Assembly (NCBI GenBank): GCA_954871525.1
Contig: OX940871.1
Location: 18,599,086 to 18,663,085, forward strand
From: Parietaria judaica
Lineage: Eukaryota; Streptophyta; Magnoliopsida; Rosales; Urticaceae
Reading direction: 5' to 3'
Length of the DNA stretch: 64,000 nt
Positions within the stretch are counted from its first letter, which is position 1; each line of letters opens with the position of its first letter. The position numbers and the translations under genes are program-made. The notes beneath the pieces are model-generated. The model ran no database searches. It saw only the letters and a program-made list of their open reading frames with translations, and was not told where the DNA came from. Positions 1-11,519 of this stretch are shown here, piece by piece.

Positions 1-1260
1 TTCATAATATTAATGTCCTATTTATGTTTCACTCCTCCAATTTTGCTTCCATAGTGCATAAATCCAAAATTTACACCACTAAGCCGGCAACATCTGCCTG
101 CAATTGAATCAAATCCCACACAAAAGACATTATAATTGATATCCACACTAAGTAATTCCATGACTTACAGAAACACAAGAGCATCTAACATAGAAATACA
201 TGAATAATATATATAACCCACACAAAAACAGTTTAAATTGAAACCCACACCAAGTAATTCCAAAGAATCAATACATGACTGAGTAAACACAAGGGCATAT
301 AGCACAGAAATAAATATATGATATATAACCTTCTTACCATAAGAGCTCGCCGGAATACATGATAAGATTATATGATTTGAACTACTCTTATTCCAAGTGT
401 TGTCAGTGCTCTGCATTGAAAAAGTTAGAATCATAATTGATTTTGCAGAAAGAAAATATAATACAAATAAATCTTGTAGATAAAGAAAATAGAACCAAAT
501 CTGCTCAATATTTATAATAGAAATGAGTACATTCCTAGTTTTATATGTGCCAAATAATAATCCAGTAATCCTCATCAAAAAATTCCAACGCATTTGATGT
601 CAAAAAATAAGTACTAATACCTGCAATGTAAAAAACCCGCTCCACTCATCGCCTTGTACCAAAACTCAACAAAAACTCAAACCAATCTATTCCTAATGGG
701 AATTAGAAACAAAATGAGCGATCTCCATTGTAAGACCTTACTAATGCATCATTGAGGTTTTCAACATCCTGCCAATTCAAAGCCAGTCAAATTAAACCTC
801 AACACAATCAAAAGTCGCTGAAATTCGAAGAAAACTTTAACAGAATACAAATTTATCAAAACAATCAGAGAATTATAAAGCTTGGAAATGGTACGACAAT
901 GATGATAGATGAACTTCAAAATAAGACTTCCTTAAAAAGCGCCATACAATTAAACTTACCCTAACCCAAATAAAAATTGGATTCAGAACACAAATCTAAT
1001 TGCATGATGTGTAACCCAAACAAAAACCCAAATCAAAATTACCTAATTGCATGACGATGAAACGGATAATGAACAAGCGAGCGAGTAGCGAACTAACCAC
1101 CGACGGGGAAGATGAAATGGAGCGAAGAGGTCGATCGAGAGAGAAAGGGCTAAGCGGCGGAGTGGCAAAGAGTGGGGAGAAGTGGGTAATAGAGGGAAGA
1201 TGAAACTGTACGAGATAAATGGTGGGAATTTTAGAAAGTGAAAATAATTAAAATATTAAA
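1..1260. other. AT-rich stretch, no confirmed gene; possible interior of a CACTA element
   Basis: I see no coding region that I can assign. Positions about 145-230 and 245-330 form an imperfect direct repeat sharing the phrases 'AGTAATTCCA', 'AACACAAG' and 'ATATATAACC'. On the minus strand, positions about 1240 down to 1050 look like a short GC-richer leader, followed by an ATG at about 1054 and a GT soon after. This could be the start of a gene carried by the CACTA element whose terminus lies at 1850, but that is inference. The other end of that element is not in the window. Confidence 0.3.
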
Positions 1261-1270
1261 GCGGTAAATT

Positions 1271-1850
1271 AGTGACTAATGTTTAATCTGTGATATTTCA
1301 GAAGATTTGGCGTCAATATAATGGAGACTAATTATTAGTCTTCGATTTTTTTTTCCCAAGTCTAGTTTCTCGAGTATTATTGACTAAAAATAAGTCTCTT
1401 AAAATTCGGGTCATTTTAAAAAAATTTTAAAAAAAATATATCCGTGACTAAAAAATTAGTCTCTCGTAAAATTATAATCGTAAAAATACACTTTTGTGAC
1501 TAATCATTAGTCTCGAATAATATACGTATAAAAATCGGTCCTAAATATTATCCGAGACAACAAAATCAGTCGCGGATGCTAACTATCAGAGACTAAAAAT
1601 TAGTCTCTGATGATTTGCGCCAATTTTAATTTTGGAGGGAATATATTTGTGACTAAAAATTAGTCCCTCCTAAAATTGTGGCCGAAGAAATATATATTCG
1701 TGACTAAATATTAGTCTCGGATAATGTACGCAAGAAAATCAGTCTCTAATAGTATTAGAGACAGCAAAATTAGTCTTTGATATCAATTATCAAAGACTAA
1801 TAAACTAGCCACGGATACTCTAGCCTCTGATACCTTGTTTTCTTGTAGTG
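1271..1850 (-). mobile_element. CACTA (En/Spm-type) transposon terminus with subterminal repeats
   Basis: The right edge reads CCTTGTTTTCTTGTAGTG (1833-1850). Its reverse complement starts CACTACAAGAAAA, the known terminal inverted repeat of many plant CACTA elements. Inside it, about ten copies of a short near-palindrome of the type GTGACTAAAAATTAGTCTC lie between about 1270 and 1810. Arrays of short subterminal repeats of this kind are typical of En/Spm transposase binding regions. The opposite terminus was not found, so the element probably extends past the left edge of the window, and its 3-bp target duplication could not be tested. Confidence 0.75.
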
Positions 1851-1902
1851 GTTCCGTTCTTTTCCCAACTTCATCCTCCTTCTAGCTCGTTTTCTGGGGT
1901 GG

Positions 1903-2726
1903 TTTCTCTGTATTTTCCCCTTCTCCCTCTTTTGTGGTGGCTGCCTTCCTTTCTTGGCTCCCATCTCCCCAAAAGGATGTTGCCCTAGGTGACATGGCCT
2001 TCCCAAAATGGAGGAATGTGGTCCAACAATCTAGTGATGACATGTGGAAAGTGACTCACAAGATGTGGTCCATGAAATAATCAGCCAAACAACAAAGTTT
2101 AATCACCATTTCTCTGTATTTTCCCCCTCTCCCTCTTTTGTGGTGGCTGCCTTCCTTTCTTGGCTCCCATCTCCCCAAAAGGATGTTGCCCTAGGTGACA
2201 TGGCCTTCCCAAAATGGAGGAATGTGGTCCAACAATCTAGTGATGACATGTGGAAAGTGACTCACAAGATGTGGTCCATGAAATAATCAGCCAAACAACA
2301 AAGTTTAATCACCATTTCTCTGTATTTTCCCCCTCTCCCTCTTTTGTGGTGGCTGCCTTCCTTTCTTGGCTCCCATCTCCCCAAAAGGATGTTGCCCTAG
2401 GTGACATGGCCTTCCCAAAATGGAGGAATGTGGTCCAACAATCTAGTGATGACATGTGGAAAGTGACTCACAAGATGTGGTCCATGAAATAATCAGCCAA
2501 ACAACAAAGTTTAATCACCATTTCTCTGTATTTTCCCCCTCTCCCTCTTTTGTGGTGGCTGCCTTCCTTTCTTGGCTCCCATCTCCCCAAAAGGATGTTG
2601 CCCTAGGTGACATGGCCTTCCCAAAATGGAGGAATGTGGTCCAACAATCTAGTGATGACATGTGGAAAGTGACTCACAAGATGTGGTCCATGAAATAATC
2701 AGCCAAACAACAAAGTTTAATCACCA
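1903..2726. repeat. Tandem array: four copies of a 206-bp unit
   Basis: Units begin at 1903, 2109, 2315 and 2521 (each starting TTTCTCTGTATTTTCCCC) and the array ends at 2726. The last three units look identical and the first differs by at least one base, so the expansion is recent or has been homogenised. Each unit contains an 80-codon open frame, but 206 is not a multiple of three and every copy closes its frame with a stop just inside the next unit. I treat it as noncoding satellite-like DNA. It starts about 50 bp beyond the CACTA terminus. Confidence 0.95.
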
Positions 2727-3610
2727 TTTCTTACTATTGTGCCCCTAACTCACTATTTTAGACACACAATATTCAAGAGCTTAATATCTTCAACCAATAA
2801 AAACTAGACAAGAAACTAAGACAAAACATAATAAAACACAAGACATATACTCTTAAATTCACAATAAATTAAGCACAAGGGTGCCAAAATTATCACTTAT
2901 TATCCCGTTATCAAGTACCCTTGACAAAGCATGTTAGTATAGTTTGGTTCCTGAACATTGTTGCATGTTTTACGATGTAACTCAATTAAGCCTCATGTAT
3001 AACTTTGTAATATTGTTGCATGTTTTCCAGTTTAATCAAATATTTGGTTCAGTGCATCACCGAGTAGATTCTCATCGAATTGCGTGTTCATTTGTCTTTT
3101 ACTTATATGCATATTTAATAATCTTGACATATACTTTGATGTTCTCCAACACCGTTTGTATCCGATTTCAATATATTTGTAGATCTTATGACTTATAAGT
3201 ACTAATTATCAGTGTCCAGTCCCCCTAATAATACACGTGGTTCCGCCTGTGCTTATTATAATATCATATTATTTTTAGACTACATATAAATTATGTGTTT
3301 TCTTCTACGAACAATGATGTAACCTTTAGAGTTAGACTACTATTTTGAACAATGATGATTAGTGACTTAAACCTTGCTTGGTGCATACTTGTTAATCTTT
3401 TTTTGTTATTTTATAATGTAGAGGGGGCAATGTGTTATTTTTGAAAATACCTGGCACATTGCTGTAAAAACTAAATTTCAAGGGCTATATTGTATCAACA
3501 TGCAAAATTCTAGGGCATTAATGCCAATAACTCAATAAGTATATATCATCTACAATTTTATTAAATATCTACGTTGGGATTTTCAACGCCGGCTCTTTCA
3601 AGCATATATA
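2727..3610. other. Intergenic, no gene seen
   Basis: AT-rich sequence with no recognisable coding region. The stretch 2740-2940 has the A-rich composition often seen near retrotransposon ends, but no boundaries could be set. Confidence 0.4.
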
Positions 3611-3618
3611 TTAATTAG

Positions 3619-4415
3619 CAGGGGCGGACCCAGAAATTCACGTCGGGGGTGACAAACTAAATTATATTGAAATAATTTTTAATTAGACAAGAAAAAATCA
3701 TGTTAAAATAACACATTTTAATTAACTAAGTGATAATTTTGTTTTAATAACTCTTTTATTATTAAATTTTTAATTACTTTAATATTTCTCAAAATATAAT
3801 CGGTTGCAAGAAATGTAATGTAATGTATATTGCTTGGTATATATACATATATATATACTTTTATCTAATCTTCGTAACAATTTATTATGTTAAAACTTTC
3901 AGTTAGTACATGTTGAATATTATTTATGGTTTTTTTTTTTAATTTTCAAATACAGATGTGTGTGAAATAAAGTTATAGTAATTCACCATATATAACATAT
4001 TAATCTGTATGATACTAAGAATAGTTTGATAGGATAATTTTATGAAATACTATGTAGACAGTGTGAAAAATAATGTTAGAATTAAAACCGGAGTATATAA
4101 TAGTAAGCATAATAATACGAGAGAGATAATGGGTCCTACCATTAGTATATTTTAATTGTTCTTTTTGATTTGACGATTAAAAATATTAAAGAAGACACCT
4201 TTTTCAAACGGCAAATACGAGAATGTGGACCCCACGTATTTCAGAAAGTACATCTTCTTCTTTGACTATTAAATTTCACTGTAAAAAACCAATAACATCA
4301 AGCTCTCTGAATAACATTTTTTTCCTCCAATGGCGTATCTACCTATACATACATAGAAGAATATTTGAGTTGGGGGTGACATGAGCCACCCCTTACAAGG
4401 CTGGGTCCGCCCCTG
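3619..4415. mobile_element. Nonautonomous hAT-type element with 8-bp target duplication
   Basis: The ends are perfect 15-bp inverted repeats: CAGGGGCGGACCCAG at the left and CTGGGTCCGCCCCTG at the right. The element is flanked by a perfect 8-bp direct duplication, TTAATTAG, at 3611-3618 and 4416-4423. An 8-bp duplication with CAGGGG-type ends is the hAT signature. The 797-bp interior is AT-rich and has no transposase frame, so it needs an enzyme supplied from elsewhere. Confidence 0.93.
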
Positions 4416-4705
4416 TTAATTAGCGATATAAGCTAGCTTTCTATCTTGCTTCCATATTCTTTTGTATTTAATAATCCGGTAAAATGTTCAGCGTGAAGCC
4501 TTGGACTTTATAAAAATGGCATAAACTGCATTCAATAATAAGCACCAATGAAGGCTTTGACTGACAGAAAATCGTTATGACAAAAGGAAGCGTTATTTGG
4601 AGGTCAAGATTTTCATTATAAAATAAAGATAAATTGGTCACATTTGGAGGTCTCTCTCAGATCTCAATAATACATAACAAACTCATTTAAATACTCAATA
4701 TATAT

Positions 4706-6365
4706 GGTTAATTGCGGCAAAAATACTTAACTTTTGTAAATATTCTCCGATAGGTACCCAACCTCAATAAACGTAGACAAAAGTACCTAACATCACACTT
4801 TTGTCGCCGACCAACTAACGCCGTTAGACACTGCCCACATAGCCGATAGGCTGTCTCATGTTGAATGCCATGTGGCCAAAGATTGGGTACTTTTAGTGCC
4901 ATGTGGTCAAAGATTGAATACTTTTGCCGCCATGTGGCATTAAAAAAAACAAAAAAAAATTAATTTTTTCTTTCACTTTAGCCAATATGTTTTTTTTATG
5001 TATATCAAACATGTTCAAATAATTTTATAAAATATGTACTTATAAAAAATATATTATTTTTTTAAACAATCAAATAATTACTTAACGTTATTAGTTTTAA
5101 TTTATTTAAAAATAAAATCTTTCTCGTGGCACATAATTCTATTTTTATTTTTTTACATATGTTAAATATAATCAAATAATTTTATAAAATATATTTTTAT
5201 ATTTTTTCTTACAAGAATAATTTATAATTTTTAAATAGATTATATTAAAATTTTGAAACTAAAACGTTATTGTATATAATATCACATGCATTTTAATATT
5301 ATAATTAATGCATGATATGATTTTTGAAGACTTATAACATATATGAAACTAAGGCATGATTAAAACAAACAATTGTATCAAATACGGTTCAAACTGAATT
5401 TAAACCGAAAGTTTGGTGATTGATAAAAATTAAGTTTAACCTTATTATTTTTTGTTTTAAAGTGAAAAAAGAAAAACTAAAATATGCGTTAAGGTTAATT
5501 TTTACCAACCACAAATAACCAACCGCCATATAACCAACCGCATGTTTTTATCACTATCTATTATTGGGTTAACTGCGGAAAAAAAGAAAAACTAAAATAT
5601 GTAATTTTTCTTTTTTCAGTTTAAAACAAAAAATAATAAGGTTAAACATAATTTTCATTAATCACAAAACTTTCGGTTTAAATTCAGTTTGAATCGTATT
5701 TGATACAATTATTTGTTTTAATCATCCCTTAGTTTTATATATGTTATATGTCTTCAAAAATCATATCATGCCTTAATTTTAATATTAAAATGCCCGTGAT
5801 ATTATATACAATATTTTTTAGTTTCAAAATTTTAATATAATCTATTCAAAAATACTAAATTATTCTTGTAAGAATTTTTTTTATAAAAACATATCTTATA
5901 AAATTATTTAATTATATTTAACATATGTAAAAAAATAAAAAATAAAAATATGTGCCACGGGAAAGATTTTCTTTTTAAATAAATTAAAACTAGTAATTAT
6001 TTGATTATTTAAAAAAAAATAACATATTTTTTTATAAGTACATCTTTTATAAAATTATTTGATCATGTTCGATACACGTAAAAAAATCATATTGGCTAAC
6101 GGGAAAGAAAAAATTATAATTTTTTTAAATGTCACATGGCGGCAAAAGTTTCCAACCTTTGGCCACGTGGCGGCAAAAGTACCTAACTTTTGGCCACGTG
6201 GTATTCCACATGAGACAGCCTAACGGCCACGTAGGCAGTGTCTAACGACGTTAGTTGGTCGGCGACAAATGTGTGACGTTGGGTATTTTTGCCTACATTT
6301 ATTGAGATTGAGTACCTATCGGTGATTATTAACAAAGATTGGGTATTTTTGCCGCAATTAACCCC
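4706..6365. mobile_element. 1.66-kb foldback (Mutator-like) element, two long inverted arms
   Basis: The left arm begins GGTTAATTGCGGC and the right arm ends GCCGCAATTAACCCC. Reading inward, the two arms are imperfect reverse complements over almost their whole length, including the central part: the phrase around 5385-5415 returns inverted around 5668-5700. The 9-bp AATATATAT lies at 4697-4705 and again at 6366-6374, which fits a Mutator-type target duplication, although the sequence is low in complexity. A transcript would form a very long hairpin. A shorter relative lies at 56057-56994. No transposase frame is present. Confidence 0.88.
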
Positions 6366-6374
6366 AATATATAT

Positions 6375-7106
6375 CAAAATGTATATACACATATATATTT
6401 ATCCGCCACCCCCTTAAATTAGGACATCAAATATTAATTTAGTTCTTATTGCGTCGGCGCGTGGAACTCCGACATTTTGATTGAGTACCATAATTATAAT
6501 TATAATTTTCTTTTGTAATATTGAATTTTGAAAAAGATTTTTCTTTATCTACGTTAATAGTTGGTGAAGACAAAAATATCGGATATTTTATTTTTGACGT
6601 GTAGAGTGATAACGCTAATATCTATTTTTTTTCTAGTTTCCGATGTTATTAACCAAGGATGAAGTTATCGTGAATTCTCTTTTTCGATACATACTGATTA
6701 ATTATCACTCGCAATTGTTACTTTTTATGAGTTATCCGCGGTTTCTCGGTTATCGTTATCGACAAAAAAATCAAGGCAAAACAAGATAACTTGTCAAGTC
6801 AACGTTTTTATCATTTCAAATTTATATGGGTTACGAAAGATAAATTGAAGATTACATAAACTTCATTTTCTTTATAAAAACCGCTCATTCGCTCTCGTTC
6901 TTTTATGCATCATTGAACATAAGTAAAAAAATAACTTATTTTTGTTCTTTTCTTCAAGCAACGCTTTCAAATTGTGCGGTGTAAGTATACCAAAATTTTA
7001 GTACAAGTTAATTGATAGTTTAGTCTGATTAAGTTAGTTAATTTAGTTGTATTCTCGTACAATAATAGTAAATACTCAGAAATAAGTCATATGAGTAGTA
7101 TTTACT
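6375..7106. other. Intergenic, no gene seen
   Basis: AT-rich sequence without a credible reading frame or a repeat boundary that I could define. Confidence 0.4.
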
Positions 7107-7116
7107 ATTATGATCA

Positions 7117-7757
7117 TGTTGGTTATGCCCGAACCCGATATTGTATCTCTCGGGTTATCGGATATCGACCCGATAACCATAACCGACATTATGGGCCCAC
7201 TCGGGCCAAGTATTAATTATGATTCATATTAATTAATAATAGATTAATTAATCCATGATTGGGCTTTTAGAAAGCCCATTTGGTGGGCTTTTAGAAAGCC
7301 CACTAGGTCATAACCATAGGGTATTATAAATACCCTAATATGACTCATAATTAGAGACAACACACACCAGAGAAACCCTAGCCACCTAGAAATTCGAGCT
7401 CCCCTCCCTTGGTAGTCGAATTTTGGCTTGCTCCCCGGTTCAATCAACGGTTGATCATCTAAACACCGACAAGGATCTAACCTATCCTCCGAGGTGTTTT
7501 CCGGTCATCTAAGACGTTCCCGAGTGACGTGGTGGACGAAATAGAGGCGCAACACTTGAGGCGTTAAATCCTAAATTCGGCAAGCTCCAGAATCAAAGGA
7601 ATCGGCAGTAATTCGGTACAGTTGGCAAAAGTACCGAAGTTTGGTAACGATCTCTAAACGATATCTTAATTCTCGTAATTATTCTAGATCTTTATTGTTC
7701 GATGATATCCCGTGATTTCCGCCTCGGGATTGAGAAAAGTCATCGAAAAACCCAACA
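7117..7757. mobile_element. Solo LTR (family A, copy 1), 641 bp
   Basis: It starts TGTTGG and ends CCAACA, the canonical TG...CA form with short inverted ends, and is flanked by a perfect 5-bp duplication GATCA (7112-7116 and 7758-7762). It is similar from end to end to 9379-10001. No internal retroelement region lies next to it, so it is what remains after recombination between two LTRs of one element. Confidence 0.93.
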
Positions 7758-8147
7758 GATCAGGGGCGGAGCCAGAGCTCTGACTAAGAGTGGGCGAAAT
7801 TAATTAGTTATAAATTTCATAATAAAGCGAGATATTGAATGTATTATTAAACATTGAATTATAACTATTTTTATGAAATTCCAGTTTATGAAAATAGTTC
7901 ATTAGGATCTTTATATGATTAGAAATCTACATGTTACGCTCTCAAAATATTAATGTAATTTTTTGTTTCAATATTTAAAACTTTGCAACTCTTAAATTAA
8001 TAGGTAATTTTTATTCTCTAATTTTGTAAGTTATAATCGTTTTAGTATACCATAATTAAGTAAAGTACAAAAAATACCATGAAAAAAAGAAGTTATAATC
8101 ATAAAATTAAGTGTTGCTAAAAAACATTAAAAAGTATGGTGGGTTTA

Positions 8148-8213
8148 GGAATTGAACCAAGGGCTATAACTTGGAGGAGGAGACTTTAAAAGTAACAAAA
8201 CTCCACTAGGCTA
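8148..8213 (-). repeat. tRNA-like A and B box module inside the hAT MITE
   Basis: On the minus strand, TAGCCTAGTGG (8213-8203) fits the RNA polymerase III A-box consensus TRGYNNARNNG, and GGTTCAATTCC (8158-8148) contains a match to the B-box consensus GWTCRANNC. Their order and spacing resemble a tRNA gene or the head of a SINE. I see no complete tRNA fold and no target duplication at its edges. It is either a SINE remnant captured by the MITE or chance similarity. Confidence 0.5.
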
Positions 8214-9378
8214 TGATGATATTTAGTCTACATATTATTTATAAATAAACTTTTAATGATATCAATAATAATAATTAAAAAATAAGGTGTTCGGACCAAG
8301 TGGGGGCGACTGCCCCCGCTCCGCCCCCCTTGGCTCCGCCCCTGATTATGATATGAGGTAATATTTGTATTTTATAAATAAATTAAGTATATATTTTTAA
8401 AATTATTTTAAAAATCGTCAATAAACCACCGCTTATCACCATTAAGTACCGATATTTGGTAAACCAATTTCTCATAAGTTATCTCTCGATAAAAACGAAT
8501 CAGTAACCGATAAACCAAAGATAACTGATTACCAATAAACTCGCGTAATTGATAACTTAAACTTTGCTATAATACTAGTAGTAATGAAGTAATAATGAAT
8601 ATGATTTCATATAATGTAGGATGCATAAATATAAAGTAATACTATTTATGTTAGGTAGCAAAACGGTATTATTATAAACACATTTAAGAAAATCGGTAAA
8701 ATGTCTTAGCCATGGTCCAATCATTGTCGTTGATGTATTTGTGTCCGGGATTATAGGATCAATTTTTGGAACAATTATTGATAGTCGAGAACTTTTCGCA
8801 ACATCTCGTATGTCGAATTCCATCGAGTTGGGCAATCCGTCATGAATTTCGTCGGCCGAACCTTGTTTTCTTTGAAAAACATCCATCCAGGCTTGGATTC
8901 GGGGATTACTAGCTCGCGGAAACTTTATGTTGTCACGAATCCTTTTAATATGTAAGCTAAAAAAATTCTCACCGGATCTAACAATAAGATTAATAATATA
9001 ACAAGCACACAGTTGATGAAATAATTTTTTATATTGTAGGGGTATATTAATACCGATTGTTTTGATTGCAACATTGTTAGACGACATATTATCCAAGGTG
9101 TTTGAAAGTATTCTACCATTTAATCCCCATTCAATTTTAGCCTCTAAAATTGATTCCAATATATTTTTGCCATGTACCTAACCGTTCACATGTCGCAAGT
9201 CAAAGTGATACTATTTAAAAATGAACTAAGACTATCCTTTAATTTGCTTTTCTTATGACAAAATTCTCTCTCTATGTCCCTAGTGAGCATGGAACGTTAA
9301 ACGGGTACATATGACAGATTAAATATTTGAAGAAGAAGTGTTTAATCCTCAATTTTTACAATGCTTAAAGGTTGACCC

Positions 9379-10001
9379 TGTAGGTTATGCCCGAACCCGA
9401 TATTGTATCTTTCGGGTTATCAGATATCGACCCGAATCCATAACCGACATAACGGGCCCAATTGGGCCCGAGTAATAATGATGAGCACACTTAATTAATT
9501 ATGAATTAATTAATTAAAGCTTATTGGGCCTTAATTAAAGTCCATTAGGTTTTATGAGATTAAGTATTATAAATACCTAATCATGGCTCATAAAACATTA
9601 ATCCTAGACCTAGCCATAGAGAGAAATTCGACCTCCCTCCCTAGAAGAAGTCAAATTTTGGCTTGCTCCCAGTTCATCATCGGTTCGTCATCCGAACACC
9701 GAGTAGGATCTAACCTATCATTCGAGGTGTTTTCTGGTCATCAAGACGTTCCCGAGTGACGTCGTGGACGACCTAGAGGCACTACAATTGAAGTGATCAT
9801 CCCCGGGACATTCAGAGAAATCGGCCAAGCTCAGAATCGGCAAAAGTCAGCGTTTTCGGTATAGTTGGCAAAAGTACCAAAGTTTGGTAACGATCTCTAA
9901 TTCGATATCTTAATTCTCGTAATTATTCTAGATCTATATTGTTCGATTATATCCCGTGATTTCCGCCTCGGGATTGAGAAAGAGTAATCGAAAACCCAAC
10001 A
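9379..10001. mobile_element. Solo LTR (family A, copy 2), 623 bp, inside the hAT pseudogene
   Basis: It starts TGTAGG and ends CCAACA, with a perfect 5-bp duplication GACCC on both sides (9374-9378 and 10002-10006). It aligns along its length with 7117-7757 in the same orientation. Removing it and one copy of GACCC rejoins the hAT transposase phrase 'MKG' to 'QPLSIV', which confirms both boundaries. The two copies are not the two LTRs of one element, because each has its own target duplication. Confidence 0.93.
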
Positions 10002-10226
10002 GACCCTTCATAATAACCCATTGCGCAAGCCACGCCCTAGTTTGTTTTTGAGTCAAAGGATTTACCTTGGCGCTACCGTGGGGTCTCGGTTCAGTTTGCA
10101 TCTCTTGAGATGACAACAGAGGTGGCTCCTTCCGTCTTCACCTTTTTTTTACCAAAAGAACGTCCTCAACATTTGCACAAGGCTTTAACATCGTGTTTTC
10201 CATTTGGTCAGAGATCGTCTTGGATG

Positions 10227-10460
10227 CGGTAGAAAAAATTCCATACTTCGGATGTGACATTCCCCGGAGCCAAAAAAAATTGAGGAGGTGCAGTCGCCGG
10301 AGATAGTGTGGTTATCGGTTCACTATGTTGTGGTATCGAGGATATGCAGTAGAAAAAATTCCATACTTCAAATGTGACCTTCCCCGGAGCCAAAACAAAT
10401 TGAGGAGATGCGGTCGCCGGAGATAGTGCGATTATCAGTTCACTATGATGTTGCATCGAG
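10227..10460. repeat. Two-copy 117-bp tandem duplication in the pseudogene N-terminus
   Basis: The phrase AGAAAAAATTCCATACTTC occurs near 10230 and 10347, and the two 117-bp units are similar throughout. The period is a multiple of three, so on the minus strand the duplicated 39-residue block stays in frame. It repeats the 'EVWNFFY' start of the BED finger. Confidence 0.85.
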
Positions 10461-10649
10461 GATCCTAGTCGTGTCTCGTCGTATTGGAGTAGGTGGTTGT
10501 TGAAATTTAGATCCAATTCTAGCTATTCTTCTTGTTGGGCATTAGTGAGTTGTGCGTCGTACATGCGTCGTCGTCTTGGGTCGGGATCATCTCCGTATTC
10601 CATTCAGTATCCCTAGGTGATTGAAAAATAGAAGCATAATCAATAGTAG

Positions 10650-11500
10650 GGATATAATCGTTATGCTCGTCTTAGATAATCTATTACCTGATTGTCTACT
10701 TCCCTCATTTTTACTAGCAATAATAACTTAAAAAAGTTCTTGTATAATGCCTAATAATGTGACTAAAAAATTACTGTATAATACCTAATAGTATATTATA
10801 AGTAATTAAACTATATATTATATATTAAACTAACAATATACTATAAATGTGTAAGCTGTAAGTATATATAATTACATTAATAATACATTATAATTAATGC
10901 CTAACAAATAGCAATACAATGCCTAACGTGTAAATTGTCCAATACCAATGCTTAATAATATACCTAAATGTAACAATAACTAATTCGTAAACTATATGCT
11001 ACACTACAATGTAACAATAATTAAATTGTAAACTAGTAGGATAATAGGGAAGGACGTTGATGGAGAAATCTAGGGCTTAAGCTTGATGATAACTAAATTG
11101 TAAACCAGTAGGATTATAAGGAAGGTTGATGGAGAAATCGAGGGCTTAAGCTTCATAGCGAAATTAAGAGCTTGAGCTTGAAAAAAAATAGAAGAGTAAA
11201 GTGAGATTGGTGTCAATTGGTTTTTTAATTGGTATATTATTTATACAGAAACTTGAGAATAAGATTTTTTATTTATTTATTTATGATTTTGGTGAATATA
11301 GCCGTTTTTAATATTTATTATACACTGAAAATAAATTTTTATTTTTTTGGGCCAAACAGTTGTTATAAGAAGTTAGTTTGGGAAAATATTTATTAGTTTG
11401 GTACTTATATCTTACAAAAAGAGATGATAGGAGTCAAATTCTACATTTTTAAATATTTCTCAGTCGTTGGATCTTTTAATTCAACGAGCCATGATTAAAA
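10650..11500. other. AT-rich intergenic DNA, no gene seen
   Basis: 10690-11000 repeats short phrases such as 'ATGCCTAATAAT' and 'TAACAATAACTAA'. The stretches 11041-11085 and 11100-11150 are near-duplicates of a 'GATGGAGAAATC(T/G)AGGGCTTAAGCTT' phrase. I found no coding region. Confidence 0.4.
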
Positions 11501-11519
11501 ATAAAAAAAGGTTATTGAC

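Larger units (their letters stand above)
7115..8344. mobile_element. hAT-type MITE, split near its left end by a solo LTR
   Basis: The right end is TGGCTCCGCCCCTG (8331-8344) and the left end is CAGGGGCGGAGCCA (from 7761), a 14-bp perfect inverted repeat. The right flank is ATTATGAT (8345-8352). The matching 8-bp copy is not next to 7761 but at 7107-7114, left of the inserted solo LTR. The first two bases of the element (CA, 7115-7116) therefore remain on the far side of the LTR. Once the LTR and its 5-bp duplication are discounted, the hAT duplication is perfect, so the hAT insertion came first and the LTR element second. Confidence 0.93.
8575..10640 (-). pseudogene. hAT transposase pseudogene (BED zinc finger, RICESLEEPER type)
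   Basis: Read on the minus strand from about 10640, it first gives a low-complexity N-terminus, then 'EVWNFFYRI' near 10220-10250 (BED-finger start), then near 10100-10150 'RSHLCCHLKRC', the SHL..HL..C end of a BED finger. Next, across the solo LTR, comes 'VIMKGQPLSIV', the common hAT core phrase. The last part, about 9159-8575, reads 'TLDNMSSNNVAIKTIG' and 'LFHQLCACYIINLIV', the conserved catalytic-region motifs of plant hAT transposases. Stops and frame changes separate these blocks, the solo LTR 9379-10001 sits in the middle, and the C-terminal dimerisation region is missing. It cannot make an active enzyme. It may have belonged to a relative of the hAT elements to its left. Confidence 0.85.

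Noticed and set aside
7117..10001. A single LTR retrotransposon with two LTRs about 1.6 kb apart
   Set aside because: Each LTR has its own perfect 5-bp duplication (GATCA and GACCC), and a MITE and a hAT pseudogene lie between them, so they are two separate solo LTRs.
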